This document shows, in pieces, positions 23,074-31,905 of a stretch of 64,000 nt of DNA. Where the stretch lies: positions 1 through 64,000 of the forward strand of contig CAZCPY010000002.1 of assembly GCA_964499865.1 (NCBI GenBank), given 5' to 3'. The DNA is from JANOGU01 sp964499865 (lineage in GTDB: Bacteria; Pseudomonadota; Alphaproteobacteria; Rhodobacterales; Rhodobacteraceae). How positions within the stretch are numbered: position 1 is the stretch's first letter; the number at the start of each line of letters is the position of its first letter. A model generated the notes under the pieces. It was not told where the DNA came from. It saw only the letters and a program-made list of their open reading frames with translations, and did no database searches. Both the position numbers and the translations under genes were made by a program.

Positions 23074-23859
23074 TCAGAGGTTCTCCGCCTGCGGCATGCC
23101 CAGGACGTGGTAGCCGCCATCCACCCGCACCACCTCGCCGGTCGTGCAGGCCGCGCCGGGGCCGCAGAGCCAGACCGCGGTGCCGCCGATCGCCTCGAGC
23201 GTGGCATTGGCGCGCAGCGGCGCGTTGGCCTCGGTGTGGCGGAAGGTGGCCCGCGCCCCGCCGATGGCCGCACCGGCCAGCGTCTTCATCGGCCCGGGCG
23301 AAATCGCGTTCACCCTGATGCCCTGCGGCCCCAGGTCGTTGGCCAGATAGCGCACCGCCGATTCCAGCGCCGCCTTGGCCACGCCCATCACGTTGTAGCT
23401 GGGCACCACCCGGTTCGATCCCTGGAAGGTCAGGGTGATCAGGCTGCCGCCGTCCGGCATCAGCTCGGCCGCGCGGCGGCTGACGTCGATGAAGGAATAG
23501 CACGAGATCGACAGCGAATTGCGGAAGTTCTCGCGGCTGGTGTAGAGGAAGCGACCGGCCAGCTCCGTCTTGTCCGAAAAGCCGATGGCGCGGACGAGGA
23601 AATCCATCCGCCCCCAGCGGCCGCGCAGCGCCGCAAAGCAGGCGTCCAGCGAGGCGTCGTCCATCACGTCGACGTCGACCAGAAAGTCCGACCCGACCGA
23701 GGCCGCCAGCGGCTGCACCCGCTTGCCGAAGGCCTCGCCCTGATGGCTGAAGGCCAGGTCCGCGCCTTCGTTTGCCAGCGCCCGGGCGATGCCCCAGGCG
23801 ATGGACCGGTCGTTTGCCACGCCCATCACGAGGCCGCGCTTGCCGCTCAGGCTTCCCAT
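23074..23859 (-). CDS. fabI: Enoyl-[acyl-carrier-protein] reductase (NADH)
   Basis: A 261-residue SDR-type enoyl-ACP reductase that completes each fatty-acid elongation cycle. It starts with SGKRGLVMGVANDRSIAWG (NADH binding). The active site is the FabI-specific Y-x6-K: YNVMGVAK in the central helix, with Y150-region FLYTSRENF before it. NAISPGPMKTLAG is the substrate-loop motif. It is the last gene of fabA-fabB-fabI, 10 bases after fabB, an arrangement that couples unsaturated and saturated chain synthesis in alphaproteobacteria. Confidence 0.95.
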   Translation of the reverse strand: MGSLSGKRGLVMGVANDRSIAWGIARALANEGADLAFSHQGEAFGKRVQPLAASVGSDFLVDVDVMDDASLDACFAALRGRWGRMDFLVRAIGFSDKTELAGRFLYTSRENFRNSLSISCYSFIDVSRRAAELMPDGGSLITLTFQGSNRVVPSYNVMGVAKAALESAVRYLANDLGPQGIRVNAISPGPMKTLAGAAIGGARATFRHTEANAPLRANATLEAIGGTAVWLCGPGAACTTGEVVRVDGGYHVLGMPQAENL

Positions 23860-23869
23860 GGCGGCCCCC

Positions 23870-25099
23870 TCAGTCGCGCAGTTTCGACATGATCAGCGTG
23901 GCGTTGGTGCCGCCGAAGCCGAAGGAGTTCGACAGCACGCTGTCGATCTCGACCCTTTCGCGCAGCACGGTCACGATCTCGCCCGCGTCCAGCGCGGGGT
24001 CGAGCGTGGTGACGTTGGCCGAGGCCGCGATGAAGCCCTTGTTCATCATGATCAGCGCGTAGATCGCCTCCCACACGCCCGCGCCGCCCAGGCAATGGCC
24101 GGTCAGGCTTTTGGTCGAGGCGATCGGCGGCGTCTGCCCGCGCCCGAAGACGCGGCGGATCGCCTCCACCTCGGTCACGTCGCCGACCGGCGTCGAGGTG
24201 CCGTGGCTGTTGATGTAGTCGATGCGGCGGCCCGGGGGCAGCGTGGCCAGCGCCACCCGCATCGCCCGTTCTCCGCCCTCGCCCGAGGGCGCGACCATGT
24301 CGTGGCCGTCGGAGGTGGCGCCATAGCCGGTGATCTCGCCGTAGATCCTGGCGCCCCGGGCGCGGGCATGCTCCAGCTCCTCCAGCACCACGATCCCGCC
24401 GCCGCCCGCGATGACAAAGCCGTCGCGCGTGGCGTCGTAGGTGCGCGATGCGGTCGCGGGGGCGTCGTTGTACTTGGACGACATCGCGCCCATCGCGTCG
24501 AACAGGCAGGACAGGGTCCAGTCCAGCTCCTCGCCGCCGCCGGCAAAGACGATGTCCTGCTTGCCCATCTGGATCAGTTCCGCCCCGTTGCCGATGCAAT
24601 GGGCCGAGGTGGAACAGGCCGAGGTGATCGAGTAGTTCACGCCCCTGATCCTGAACGGCGTGGCCAGGCAGGCCGAGACGGTCGAGGACATGCCCTTGGT
24701 CACGCTGAAGGGCCCGATCCGCTTGGGCGCGCCGGTTTCGCGCACGATGTTGTGGGCCTTGAAGAAGGCCTTCGTCGAAGGTCCGCCCGACCCCACGATG
24801 ATGCCGGTGCGGTCGTTCGAGATGTCGGCCTCCGCCAGCCCGCTGTCGGCGATGGCCTCCTTCATCGCGATGAAGGTATAGGCCGCCCCGTCCCCCATGA
24901 ACCGCAGGTCGCGCTTGTCGATATGGTCCTCGATGACGATGTTCGGCTGCCCGTGCACGCGGCAGCGGAACCCGTGTTCGGCATAGTCGGGGGCAAAGAC
25001 GATCCCCGACTTGCCCGCCCTGAGCGACGCTTCCACCTCAGGGACGCTGTTCCCGATGGAGGAGACGATCCCCATCCCGGTGATCACGACACGGCGCAT
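23870..25099 (-). CDS. fabB: 3-oxoacyl-ACP synthase I
   Basis: A 409-residue condensing enzyme that elongates acyl-ACPs, including the cis-unsaturated ones made by FabA. The nucleophile cysteine lies in ITSACSTSAHCIGNG. The two catalytic histidines are in INSHGTSTPVGD and NSFGFGGTNATL (with HCLGGAG before it). The start MRRVVITGMGIVSSIG at ATG 25099 is standard; an in-frame ATG at 25153 precedes poorly conserved residues. Because fabA is immediately upstream, FabB rather than FabF is favoured. Confidence 0.95.
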   Translation of the reverse strand: MRRVVITGMGIVSSIGNSVPEVEASLRAGKSGIVFAPDYAEHGFRCRVHGQPNIVIEDHIDKRDLRFMGDGAAYTFIAMKEAIADSGLAEADISNDRTGIIVGSGGPSTKAFFKAHNIVRETGAPKRIGPFSVTKGMSSTVSACLATPFRIRGVNYSITSACSTSAHCIGNGAELIQMGKQDIVFAGGGEELDWTLSCLFDAMGAMSSKYNDAPATASRTYDATRDGFVIAGGGGIVVLEELEHARARGARIYGEITGYGATSDGHDMVAPSGEGGERAMRVALATLPPGRRIDYINSHGTSTPVGDVTEVEAIRRVFGRGQTPPIASTKSLTGHCLGGAGVWEAIYALIMMNKGFIAASANVTTLDPALDAGEIVTVLRERVEIDSVLSNSFGFGGTNATLIMSKLRD

Positions 25100-25181
25100 G
25101 GTCCCTCCCAGGCTGCTTGCCCCCTGTTTAGGGGAGGGGAGGGGAGGGGGCAAGGCGGCAGGGTCCGTCCGGGGGTAAACC

Positions 25182-25202
25182 GTCCCGGGTCAGGCCGGGG
25201 AC
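25182..25202. repeat. GTCCCGGG...CCCGGGAC-type palindromic element (degenerate copy)
   Basis: A 21-base imperfect inverted repeat in the fabA-fabB spacer. It is the reverse complement of the perfect copy at 52682-52702 with one change (position 16). On the fabA transcript it would form a hairpin 11 bases after the fabA stop. Confidence 0.55.
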
Positions 25203-25212
25203 GGGAGTGCCC

Positions 25213-25722
25213 TCACGCCTCGCTCAGCGCCACCTTCATGTCGCGGACGACATAGATCACCTCGCCGTCGGCCTCCACCACGCCGTCGGCCACGCCCATG
25301 GTCAGGCGGCGGGACTGGAGCGCCTTGGTGAAATCGACGCGGTAGGTCAGCATCCTGCGGTCGGGGCGGACCATGCCGGTCAGCTTCACCTCGCCCACGC
25401 CAAGCGCATAGCCGCGCCCCTGCCAGCCGCGCCAGCCGAGGTTGAAGCCGGTCAGCTGCCACAGGCCATCGAGCCCCAGGCACCCGGGCATGATCGGGTT
25501 GCCGGGGAAGTGGCAGGCGAAGAACCACAGGTCGGGGTGGATGTCGAATTCGGCCACCACATGGCCCTTGCCGTGCAGGCCGCCGTCGCCCGAGATGTCG
25601 GTGATGCGGTCCATCATCAGCATCGGCGGCTCGGGCAGTTGCGCGTTGCCGGGCCCGAACAGCTCGCCCCGCGCGCAGGCCAGCAGGGCCTCGCGGTCGA
25701 AGGTCGCCGGATATGCTGTCAT
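25213..25722 (-). CDS. fabA: 3-hydroxydecanoyl-ACP dehydratase/isomerase
   Basis: A 169-residue hot-dog-fold enzyme that dehydrates 3-hydroxydecanoyl-ACP and isomerises the product to the cis-3 form, the branch point to unsaturated fatty acids. LWFFACHFPGNPIMPGCLG holds the active-site histidine (in CHFPGNP), and GLDGLWQLTGF carries the catalytic aspartate. Length and motifs fit FabA rather than FabZ. It heads fabA-fabB-fabI. A perfect 10-bp inverted repeat sits 16 bases before its ATG. Confidence 0.96.
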   Translation of the reverse strand: MTAYPATFDREALLACARGELFGPGNAQLPEPPMLMMDRITDISGDGGLHGKGHVVAEFDIHPDLWFFACHFPGNPIMPGCLGLDGLWQLTGFNLGWRGWQGRGYALGVGEVKLTGMVRPDRRMLTYRVDFTKALQSRRLTMGVADGVVEADGEVIYVVRDMKVALSEA

Positions 25723-25738
25723 CTGCTTCGCCTGCCCC

Positions 25739-25763
25739 TGTCAGGGCGCTCACCGCCCTGACA
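25739..25763 (-). promoter_or_regulatory. Perfect inverted repeat before fabA (operator or leader hairpin)
   Basis: The arms TGTCAGGGCG (25739-25748) and CGCCCTGACA (25754-25763) flank a 5-base loop. On the minus strand the element ends 16 bases before the fabA ATG, just ahead of a GGGGCAGG ribosome site. It could be a regulator operator, or a hairpin affecting fabA translation or ending gltB mRNA. No U tract follows, which argues against a plain terminator. Confidence 0.5.
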
Positions 25764-25804
25764 TGTGCTGTAACACCCAGCCTTTCGGCAGGGCAAGCGA
25801 CTGG

Positions 25805-25826
25805 CCCGGCGGATCATTCCGCCGGG
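25805..25826 (-). terminator. Hairpin enclosing the gltB stop codon
   Basis: The arms CCCGGCGGA (25805-25813) and TCCGCCGGG (25818-25826) are fully complementary, and the 4-base loop contains the gltB TGA. It encodes the last gltB residues (PAE) and would form only after ribosomes leave. It is a likely mRNA 3' end together with the next hairpin. Confidence 0.5.
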
Positions 25827-28800
25827 ACCTTGGCCGCCTCGTCCGACAGGGGATGGGGCAGGTGGACCAGCATTTCCTTCGGGCAGACCTGCAGGAAGTT
25901 CGCGCGTTCCTCGGCCCAGGTGTCCAGGATGCGGCGGGCCTTGGCGCTGCCCGTTTCGGCCGCGTGGCGCTCGACCAGGCCGCGCAGCTGCGCCTCCCAG
26001 TGGGGATGCGACACCGCGCAGGTGACCAGGCTTTCGAGGTTCATGAAATCCTCGGCCCGCGCGTCGGGGTCGTAGAGGTAGGCCATCCCCCCGGTCATCC
26101 CGGCACCGAAGTTGGCGCCGATCCGGCCCAGGATCACCGCCACCCCGCCGGTCATGTATTCGCAGCCGTTGGACCCGCAGCCCTCGACCACCACCTGCGC
26201 GCCCGAATTGCGCACCGCAAACCGCTCGCCCGCCCGGCCCGCGGCGAAAAGGAAGCCGCCGGTTGCGCCGTAAAGCACGGTGTTGCCGATGATCGTGTTC
26301 TGCGACGCCTCCAGCGGCGAGGCCATCTGCGGACGCACCACGATGGTGCCCCCGCTCAGGCCCTTGCCGACATAGTCGTTGGCATCGCCCATCACCTCGA
26401 GCTTCAGCCCCCGCACGGCGAAGGCGCCCAGCGACTGCCCGCAACTGCCGTTCAGCTTGACCGTCAGGTGGTCGGGCTGAAGGCTGTTCTTCATCCCGAA
26501 CTTCTTGACGATATGCGAAGACGCCCGCGTGCCGATGGTGCGGTGGGTGTTCCGCACGGCGTAGGACAGCTGCATCTTCTCGCCGTCCTCGAAGAAGCGC
26601 GCGCCGTCGCGCAGGATTTCGGCGTCCAGCGTGTCGGGCACCGCGTTGCGCGGCTTGGACCGGTCGTAGGTGATCTTCTGACTGCCATCGACCGTGATGA
26701 GCAGGGGATTGAGGTCCAGGTCATCCAGGTTCGCGGCACCCCGCGAGACCTGCACCAGCAGGTCGGCCCGCCCGATGATCTCGTCCATCGACCGCGCGCC
26801 GATCGAGGCGAGCAACTCCCGCACCTCCTGCGCGTAGAAGGTGATGAGGTTGACCACCTTGTCCGCGGTGCCGGTGAACTTGGCGCGCAAGGCCTCGTTC
26901 TGCGTGCAGACGCCCACGGGGCAGGTGTTGGAATGGCACTGCCGCACCATGATGCAGCCCATGGCGATCAGCGCCGCGGTGCCGATGCCGTATTCCTCGG
27001 CCCCCATCATCGCGGCCATCACGATATCCCGCCCGGTCCGCAGCCCGCCGTCGGTGCGCAGCGTCACCCGCTCGCGCAGGTTGTTCATCGCCAACACCTG
27101 ATGCGCCTCGGTCAGGCCCATCTCCCACGGCAGCCCCGCGAACTTGATCGAGGTCGCGGGCGAGGCGCCGGTGCCGCCGACGTGGCCGGAAATCAGGATC
27201 ACGTCGGCCTTGGCCTTGGCCACGCCCGCGGCAATCGTGCCCACGCCCGAGGACGACACCAGCTTGACCGTCACCTTGGCGCGCGGGTTGATCTGCTTGA
27301 GGTCGTAGATCAGCTGCGCCAGGTCCTCGATGGAATAGATGTCGTGGTGCGGCGGCGGCGAGATCAGCGTCACGCCTTTCGTCGAATGGCGCAGCCGGGC
27401 GATCAGGTCGGTGACCTTGATGCCGGGCAACTGCCCGCCCTCGCCGGGCTTGGCGCCCTGCGCGACCTTGATCTCAAGCTCCTCGCAGGCGTTGAGGTAT
27501 TCGGCGGTGACGCCGAACCGGCCGGAGGCCACCTGCTTGATCTTGGCGGACGGATTGTCGCCGTTGGCCTCCGGCGTGTAATGCGCCGGGTCCTCGCCGC
27601 CCTCGCCGCTGTCGGACTTGGCGCCGATCCGGTTCATCGCCACGTTCAGCGTCTTGTGCGCCTCGGGGCCGAGCGCCCCCAGCGACATCCCCGGTGTCAC
27701 GAACCGCTTGCGGATCGAGGTGATGCTTTCCACCTCCTCGATCGGCACCGGCTTGCCCAGGGCCTTGACGTCCAGAAGGTCGCGCACATGGATCGGCGGG
27801 TTGGCCCGCATCGCCGCGGAATACTGCTTCCACAGGTCATAGGACGCGCGGTCGCAGGCCGATTGCAACATGTGCATGGTCTGCGCTTCCCAGGCGTGCT
27901 TTTCGCCCGACCGGCGCGCCTTGTAGAAGCCGCCGATGGGCAGCACCCCGTCCCCGCGCAGCCAGCCGCGGGCGTGGACCTCCTCCAGCTTCTGCTCGAT
28001 GCCCGAGGTGCCGATGCCCGAGATGCGGGAGTTCATGCCGGGGAAGTACTCCGCCACCATCGCGCGGCTGAGGCCCACGGCCTCGAAGTTCAAGCCCCCG
28101 CGGTAGGACGACAGGACCGAGATGCCCATCTTGGACATGATCTTCAGCAGGCCCGCGTTGATCGCGTCGCGATAGCGGCGCATCGCGTCGGTCAGCGTGC
28201 CGTCCATCAGGCCGCGGCCGATGCGGTCGGCGATGGTGTCCTGCGCGAGGTAGGCGTTCACCGTGGTGGCGCCGCAGCCGATCAGCACGGCGAAGTAATG
28301 CGCATCCACGCATTCCGCCGACCGCACGTTCAGGCTGGTGAAGGTCCGCAGGCCCTTGCGGGTCAGCCAGGAATGCACCGCACTGGTCGCCAGGATCATC
28401 GGCATGCCCACCTTGTCGGGGCCCTGGCCGGTATCCGTCAGCACCAGATGCGCGGCCCCCGACCGCACGGCGTCCTCGGCCTCGGCCCGGATGCGTTCCA
28501 GCCCCTGGCGCAGGTCGTCGAGCCCCGACCTGGCGGCGAAGGTGCAGTCGATATGTGCCACCTGTTCGCCGAAGGCCTTCACCATCACGTCAAACTCGGC
28601 GTTGGCGATGAACGGGCTTTCCAGCACCAGAATCTCGGTCTGCGCCGAGGATTCATCCAGCACGTTCTTGAGGTTGCCGAAGCGGGTCTTCAGGCTCATC
28701 ACGCGCGCCTCGCGCAAGGAGTCGATCGGCGGGTTGGTCACCTGGCTGAAGTTCTGGCGGAAGAAGTGGCTCAGCGGCCGATACTGCGCCGACAGCACTG

Positions 28801-30352
28801 CCAAGGGCGTGTCGTCGCCCATCGAGGCGACCACTTCCTTGCCGTCCTCGGCCATCGGCACCAGCACCTGCTCCACCTCCTCGATGGAATAGCCGGCCGC
28901 GATCTGGCGGCGGCGCAGGTCGGCGCCGGAAAACAGCGAGGCCTCCGGCACGTCGCGCAGCAGCGCGTTCAGGTCGGTGATCCGGTCGATCCAGTCGCCA
29001 TAGGGCTGGCTGCCCGCAAGGCGGTCCTTGAGCTCGGCGTCGTGGTAGAGCCGCCCGTCGCGCATGTCGACGGCGATCATCTGGCCCGGCCCCAGCGCGC
29101 CCTTCTCGCGCACGGTGGTTTCGTCCACCGGCACCATCCCGGCCTCGGACCCCGCGATCAGCATCCCGTCGCCGGTCACCACATAGCGCATCGGCCTGAG
29201 GCCGTTGCGGTCAAGCCCCCCGCAGACCCAGCGGCCATCGGTCATCGCCAGCGCGGCGGGGCCGTCCCAGGGTTCCATCACGCCGTTGCAGTAGGCGTAC
29301 ATGTCGGCCCAGGCCTTGGGCATGTCGGTGGTGTTCTTGGACCAGGCCTCGGGCACCATCATCGTCTTGGCCATCGGCGCACTGCGGCCCGACCGCACCA
29401 GCACCTCGAACACCGCGTCCAGCGCGCCGCTGTCGGACGTACCCGAGGGGATGATCGGCTTGATGTCCTCGGCCGCCTCGCCGAAGGCGTCGGAGGACAT
29501 GCGGATCTCGTGGCTGCGCATCCAGTTGACGTTGCCCTTCAGCGTGTTGATCTCGCCGTTGTGGGCCAGCATGCGGAACGGCTGGGCCAGCGCCCATTGC
29601 GGGAAGGTGTTGGTCGAATAGCGCTGGTGGTAGATGACGAAGGCGGACTCGAACCGGTCGTCCATCAGGTCGGGGTAGAAGACCGCGACCTGTTCGGCCA
29701 GCATCATGCCCTTGTAGATGATGCTGCGGCACGACAGGCTGCAAAGATACAGCCCCGCGATATGCGCCGCCAGCGCCGCCTTCTCGATCCGGCGGCGGAT
29801 GATGTAGAGCTCGCGCTCGAACTGGTCCTGGTCGATGTCCTTTTCGCAGCGGATCAGGATCTGCTCGATCTCGGGACGCGTGGCGTTTGCCTTGTCGCCC
29901 AGCACGGCCACGTTCACCGGCACATGCCGCCAGCCGTAGATGTAGTGCCCCATCCGCAGCACTTCGGTTTCCACGATCGTGCGGCAGCGCTCCTGCGCGC
30001 CGAAGTCGGTGCGCGGCAGGAACACCTGGCCCACGGCGACGAGCTTGCCCATGTCTGGCTCGTGCCCGGTGCGGCGGATCACGTCGTAGAAGAACCTGAC
30101 CGGGATCTGCACATGGATGCCCGCCCCGTCGCCGGTCTTGCCGTCGGCATCGACGGCACCGCGATGCCACACGGCCTTCAGCGCGGCGATGCCGTTTTCC
30201 ACTACCTTGCGGCCGGGCTTGCCGGAAATCGACACGACCAGACCGACACCGCAGGAGGAATGCTCGTCCTCGGCGCGGTAGAGCCCGTTTTCCTCCAGCC
30301 AGGCGCGCCTGGCTTCCTCGGCGATGGCCCAGGCGGCGTCATGGGCGGTCAT
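25814..30352 (-). CDS. gltB: Glutamate synthase (NADPH) large subunit
   Basis: A 1512-residue GOGAT alpha subunit that makes glutamate from glutamine and 2-oxoglutarate. After a 33-residue propeptide, C34 (SSCGVGLVV) becomes the N-terminal nucleophile of the glutaminase domain. HQRYSTNTFPQW, TDSGALDAVFE and NGLRPMRY belong to that domain. The FMN/synthase barrel has GEGGEDPAHY, AKPGEGGQLPG and STKGVTLISPPPHHDIYSIEDL. CIMVRQCHSNTCPVGVC is the 3Fe-4S site, and the C-terminal beta-helix ends with GGVAVILGRIGANFGAGMTGG. The ATG at 30352 overlaps the GFA gene stop by four bases. It is the last gene of an operon that begins with gltD. Confidence 0.97.
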   Translation of the reverse strand: MTAHDAAWAIAEEARRAWLEENGLYRAEDEHSSCGVGLVVSISGKPGRKVVENGIAALKAVWHRGAVDADGKTGDGAGIHVQIPVRFFYDVIRRTGHEPDMGKLVAVGQVFLPRTDFGAQERCRTIVETEVLRMGHYIYGWRHVPVNVAVLGDKANATRPEIEQILIRCEKDIDQDQFERELYIIRRRIEKAALAAHIAGLYLCSLSCRSIIYKGMMLAEQVAVFYPDLMDDRFESAFVIYHQRYSTNTFPQWALAQPFRMLAHNGEINTLKGNVNWMRSHEIRMSSDAFGEAAEDIKPIIPSGTSDSGALDAVFEVLVRSGRSAPMAKTMMVPEAWSKNTTDMPKAWADMYAYCNGVMEPWDGPAALAMTDGRWVCGGLDRNGLRPMRYVVTGDGMLIAGSEAGMVPVDETTVREKGALGPGQMIAVDMRDGRLYHDAELKDRLAGSQPYGDWIDRITDLNALLRDVPEASLFSGADLRRRQIAAGYSIEEVEQVLVPMAEDGKEVVASMGDDTPLAVLSAQYRPLSHFFRQNFSQVTNPPIDSLREARVMSLKTRFGNLKNVLDESSAQTEILVLESPFIANAEFDVMVKAFGEQVAHIDCTFAARSGLDDLRQGLERIRAEAEDAVRSGAAHLVLTDTGQGPDKVGMPMILATSAVHSWLTRKGLRTFTSLNVRSAECVDAHYFAVLIGCGATTVNAYLAQDTIADRIGRGLMDGTLTDAMRRYRDAINAGLLKIMSKMGISVLSSYRGGLNFEAVGLSRAMVAEYFPGMNSRISGIGTSGIEQKLEEVHARGWLRGDGVLPIGGFYKARRSGEKHAWEAQTMHMLQSACDRASYDLWKQYSAAMRANPPIHVRDLLDVKALGKPVPIEEVESITSIRKRFVTPGMSLGALGPEAHKTLNVAMNRIGAKSDSGEGGEDPAHYTPEANGDNPSAKIKQVASGRFGVTAEYLNACEELEIKVAQGAKPGEGGQLPGIKVTDLIARLRHSTKGVTLISPPPHHDIYSIEDLAQLIYDLKQINPRAKVTVKLVSSSGVGTIAAGVAKAKADVILISGHVGGTGASPATSIKFAGLPWEMGLTEAHQVLAMNNLRERVTLRTDGGLRTGRDIVMAAMMGAEEYGIGTAALIAMGCIMVRQCHSNTCPVGVCTQNEALRAKFTGTADKVVNLITFYAQEVRELLASIGARSMDEIIGRADLLVQVSRGAANLDDLDLNPLLITVDGSQKITYDRSKPRNAVPDTLDAEILRDGARFFEDGEKMQLSYAVRNTHRTIGTRASSHIVKKFGMKNSLQPDHLTVKLNGSCGQSLGAFAVRGLKLEVMGDANDYVGKGLSGGTIVVRPQMASPLEASQNTIIGNTVLYGATGGFLFAAGRAGERFAVRNSGAQVVVEGCGSNGCEYMTGGVAVILGRIGANFGAGMTGGMAYLYDPDARAEDFMNLESLVTCAVSHPHWEAQLRGLVERHAAETGSAKARRILDTWAEERANFLQVCPKEMLVHLPHPLSDEAAKVPAE

Positions 30353-30780
30353 GGCTTGTCCCCTTCGATATGGGCGTGTCTGGCTTCGTATTCGGCGCGC
30401 GTCGCGCGCGGGTGGGCGCCCTCCAGACGCAGGCTGGCAAAGGCGCGGTCGGTGTAGACTTCCGACCGCAACGGCCAGTCGCGCGCCGCGTCGAACAGGC
30501 CGGGCATCAGGTGATAGGGCGCGTCGACGGCGGCCTGCCGGTCTTCGTCCACGTCGCGCATCCACAGATGCGTGCCGCAGACCGGGCAGAAGGCGCGTTC
30601 GGCGAAGGGCGAGGAGCGGTAGCGCGCCACCTGGCCCAGCACCTGCACCTCGGCCGCCTCGAAGCACAGGAACAGCCCGCCCGACCAGCGCTGGCACATG
30701 CGGCAGTGGCAGGCGCCGATGCGGGCGTCATGCGCGCCGATCCGCACCGACACCCCGCCGCAGAGGCAATGTCCGGTCAT
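30349..30780 (-). CDS. GFA/CENP-V-family zinc protein
   Basis: A 143-residue protein of the glutathione-dependent formaldehyde-activating-enzyme-like family. Zinc cysteines are visible in GHCLCGGVSV (3-12), CHCRMCQRWSGG and FCPVCGTHLW. The family includes the glutathione-formaldehyde adduct former Gfa, but most members have no proven function, so a catalytic name is not justified. It overlaps gltB and the gene upstream by four bases each, so it is translated within the glutamate synthase operon. Whether it has any link to nitrogen metabolism is unknown. Confidence 0.85.
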   Translation of the reverse strand: MTGHCLCGGVSVRIGAHDARIGACHCRMCQRWSGGLFLCFEAAEVQVLGQVARYRSSPFAERAFCPVCGTHLWMRDVDEDRQAAVDAPYHLMPGLFDAARDWPLRSEVYTDRAFASLRLEGAHPRATRAEYEARHAHIEGDKP

Positions 30781-31175
30781 GACGGTCTCCGGATGTTCTT
30801 GCCCGAGGTCAGCAGGTGCTGGACCGCATCGCGGTAGACCTGCGCGGGCGGGATGTCCCAGATCTCGTCGATCTCGTCGTTCAGGTGGGTGCGCCAGCGG
30901 CGGTACTGCTGCACGAAAGTGGTCTCGATGATCTCGAAGGGCGGGATCTTCTGGGCGGGCTCCAGGATCAGCGCCGACAGATAGAAGGGCGCGAACCCCA
31001 GCACCGGCATTTCCTCGCGCATCGAGGTCAGCGTCATGCAGATCACCGGCTCCTGCACCACGTTGTCCAGGTCGGCGGGTTCGTCGATCTTGCCCACGAA
31101 GGTGCGCACCGGTTTCAGGCCGGTCGAACTGCCGAAGACGTAGTAGCCGCCGCGTTCGAGCTTAACGACTGACAT
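30777..31175 (-). CDS. Conserved-looking hypothetical protein in glt operon (132 aa)
   Basis: A 132-residue cytoplasmic protein I do not recognise. It starts MSVVKLERGGYYVFGSSTG, has no signal peptide, and is balanced in charge with a tryptophan-containing segment RRWRTHLNDEIDEIWDIPP (92-110) and a basic end. It overlaps the GFA gene by four bases and the secreted-protein gene upstream by 14 bases, so expression with gltD and gltB is forced. Its natural codon use and long overlaps make a false open frame unlikely. Confidence 0.7.
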   Translation of the reverse strand: MSVVKLERGGYYVFGSSTGLKPVRTFVGKIDEPADLDNVVQEPVICMTLTSMREEMPVLGFAPFYLSALILEPAQKIPPFEIIETTFVQQYRRWRTHLNDEIDEIWDIPPAQVYRDAVQHLLTSGKNIRRPS

Positions 31176-31884
31176 GGATCAGCCGTTCCAGCAGGCCGGG
31201 CGGCTCTGCCCGGCTGGTCACCACATCGCAGTCGTAGATCGGCTGCGTGCTCTCGAACCCCTCCTCGCCCGGAAAGACGAAGTCGCGCGGGCTGCCGTCC
31301 ACCGGCACGAAGCCGTCGCCGCCGTTCCATTCGCCGGGGCCTGCGAAGAACAGCCGCCAGTCCGGGTTGATGAACTCGTTGCCGCGGGCCTGCCGCAGGA
31401 CGGTGCCGTCGGGCAGCGTCTCGGTGAACTCGAATTCGGTCTGCTTCAGCGTCACGCCGTCGATCACCTGCTCGACCCCCGTCAGCCGGTCGAAGCCGCG
31501 CACGCGGGTGCGGGTGCCGTCGTCGTCGGACAGGCCGAAGGCAAAGGTGTCGATGCCGGTGGACAGCAGGCCGGAAAAGCTCGCCGGGTCTTCGGGCGCG
31601 GGGTCCAGCGTCTGCCGCACGGGGGGGTTGATGTCGAAGCTTTCCACCCACTGGGTTTCCGCGTCGATGCGGCTGACGAAGAAGATGCCCTGCTGGTCGA
31701 AATCGGCGCGCCACTGGTCGCCGGGCGCATCCGCCGCGCATTTGTAGAAGTTCGACACCCGGCAGCCGCGCGCCTGCACGGTCAGCCAGGTGGTGCAGCC
31801 CGCGGGCGGGTCGAAGCCGCCCGCGGCGGCGACGGGCACCGGCAGGGCGGTCAGCAGGAGGGCAAGGGCGGTGGCGCTGCGCAT
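31162..31884 (-). CDS. Secreted hypothetical protein in glt operon (240 aa)
   Basis: A 240-residue exported protein of unknown family. Residues 1-20 are a signal peptide (ALALLLTALPVPVAAAG). The mature part is beta-rich with Cys residues in TTWLTVQARGCRVSNFYKC and a late YDCDVV, suggesting disulfides. GFDRLTGVEQVIDGVTLKQTE and FINPDWRLFFAGPGEW are further recognisable stretches but match nothing I know. It follows gltD by 21 bases and overlaps the next gene. Its presence inside a glutamate synthase operon is unexpected. Confidence 0.7.
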   Translation of the reverse strand: MRSATALALLLTALPVPVAAAGGFDPPAGCTTWLTVQARGCRVSNFYKCAADAPGDQWRADFDQQGIFFVSRIDAETQWVESFDINPPVRQTLDPAPEDPASFSGLLSTGIDTFAFGLSDDDGTRTRVRGFDRLTGVEQVIDGVTLKQTEFEFTETLPDGTVLRQARGNEFINPDWRLFFAGPGEWNGGDGFVPVDGSPRDFVFPGEEGFESTQPIYDCDVVTSRAEPPGLLERLIHVSR

Positions 31885-31905
31885 TGGGTCTGTCTCCGGT
31901 TCAGG

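Noticed and set aside
25442..30457. A very long open frame (about 1670 codons) antisense to gltB
   Set aside because: It is a by-product of high third-position GC in gltB; its translation is His/Arg/Gly-rich and matches no family, while the minus strand encodes a complete glutamate synthase.
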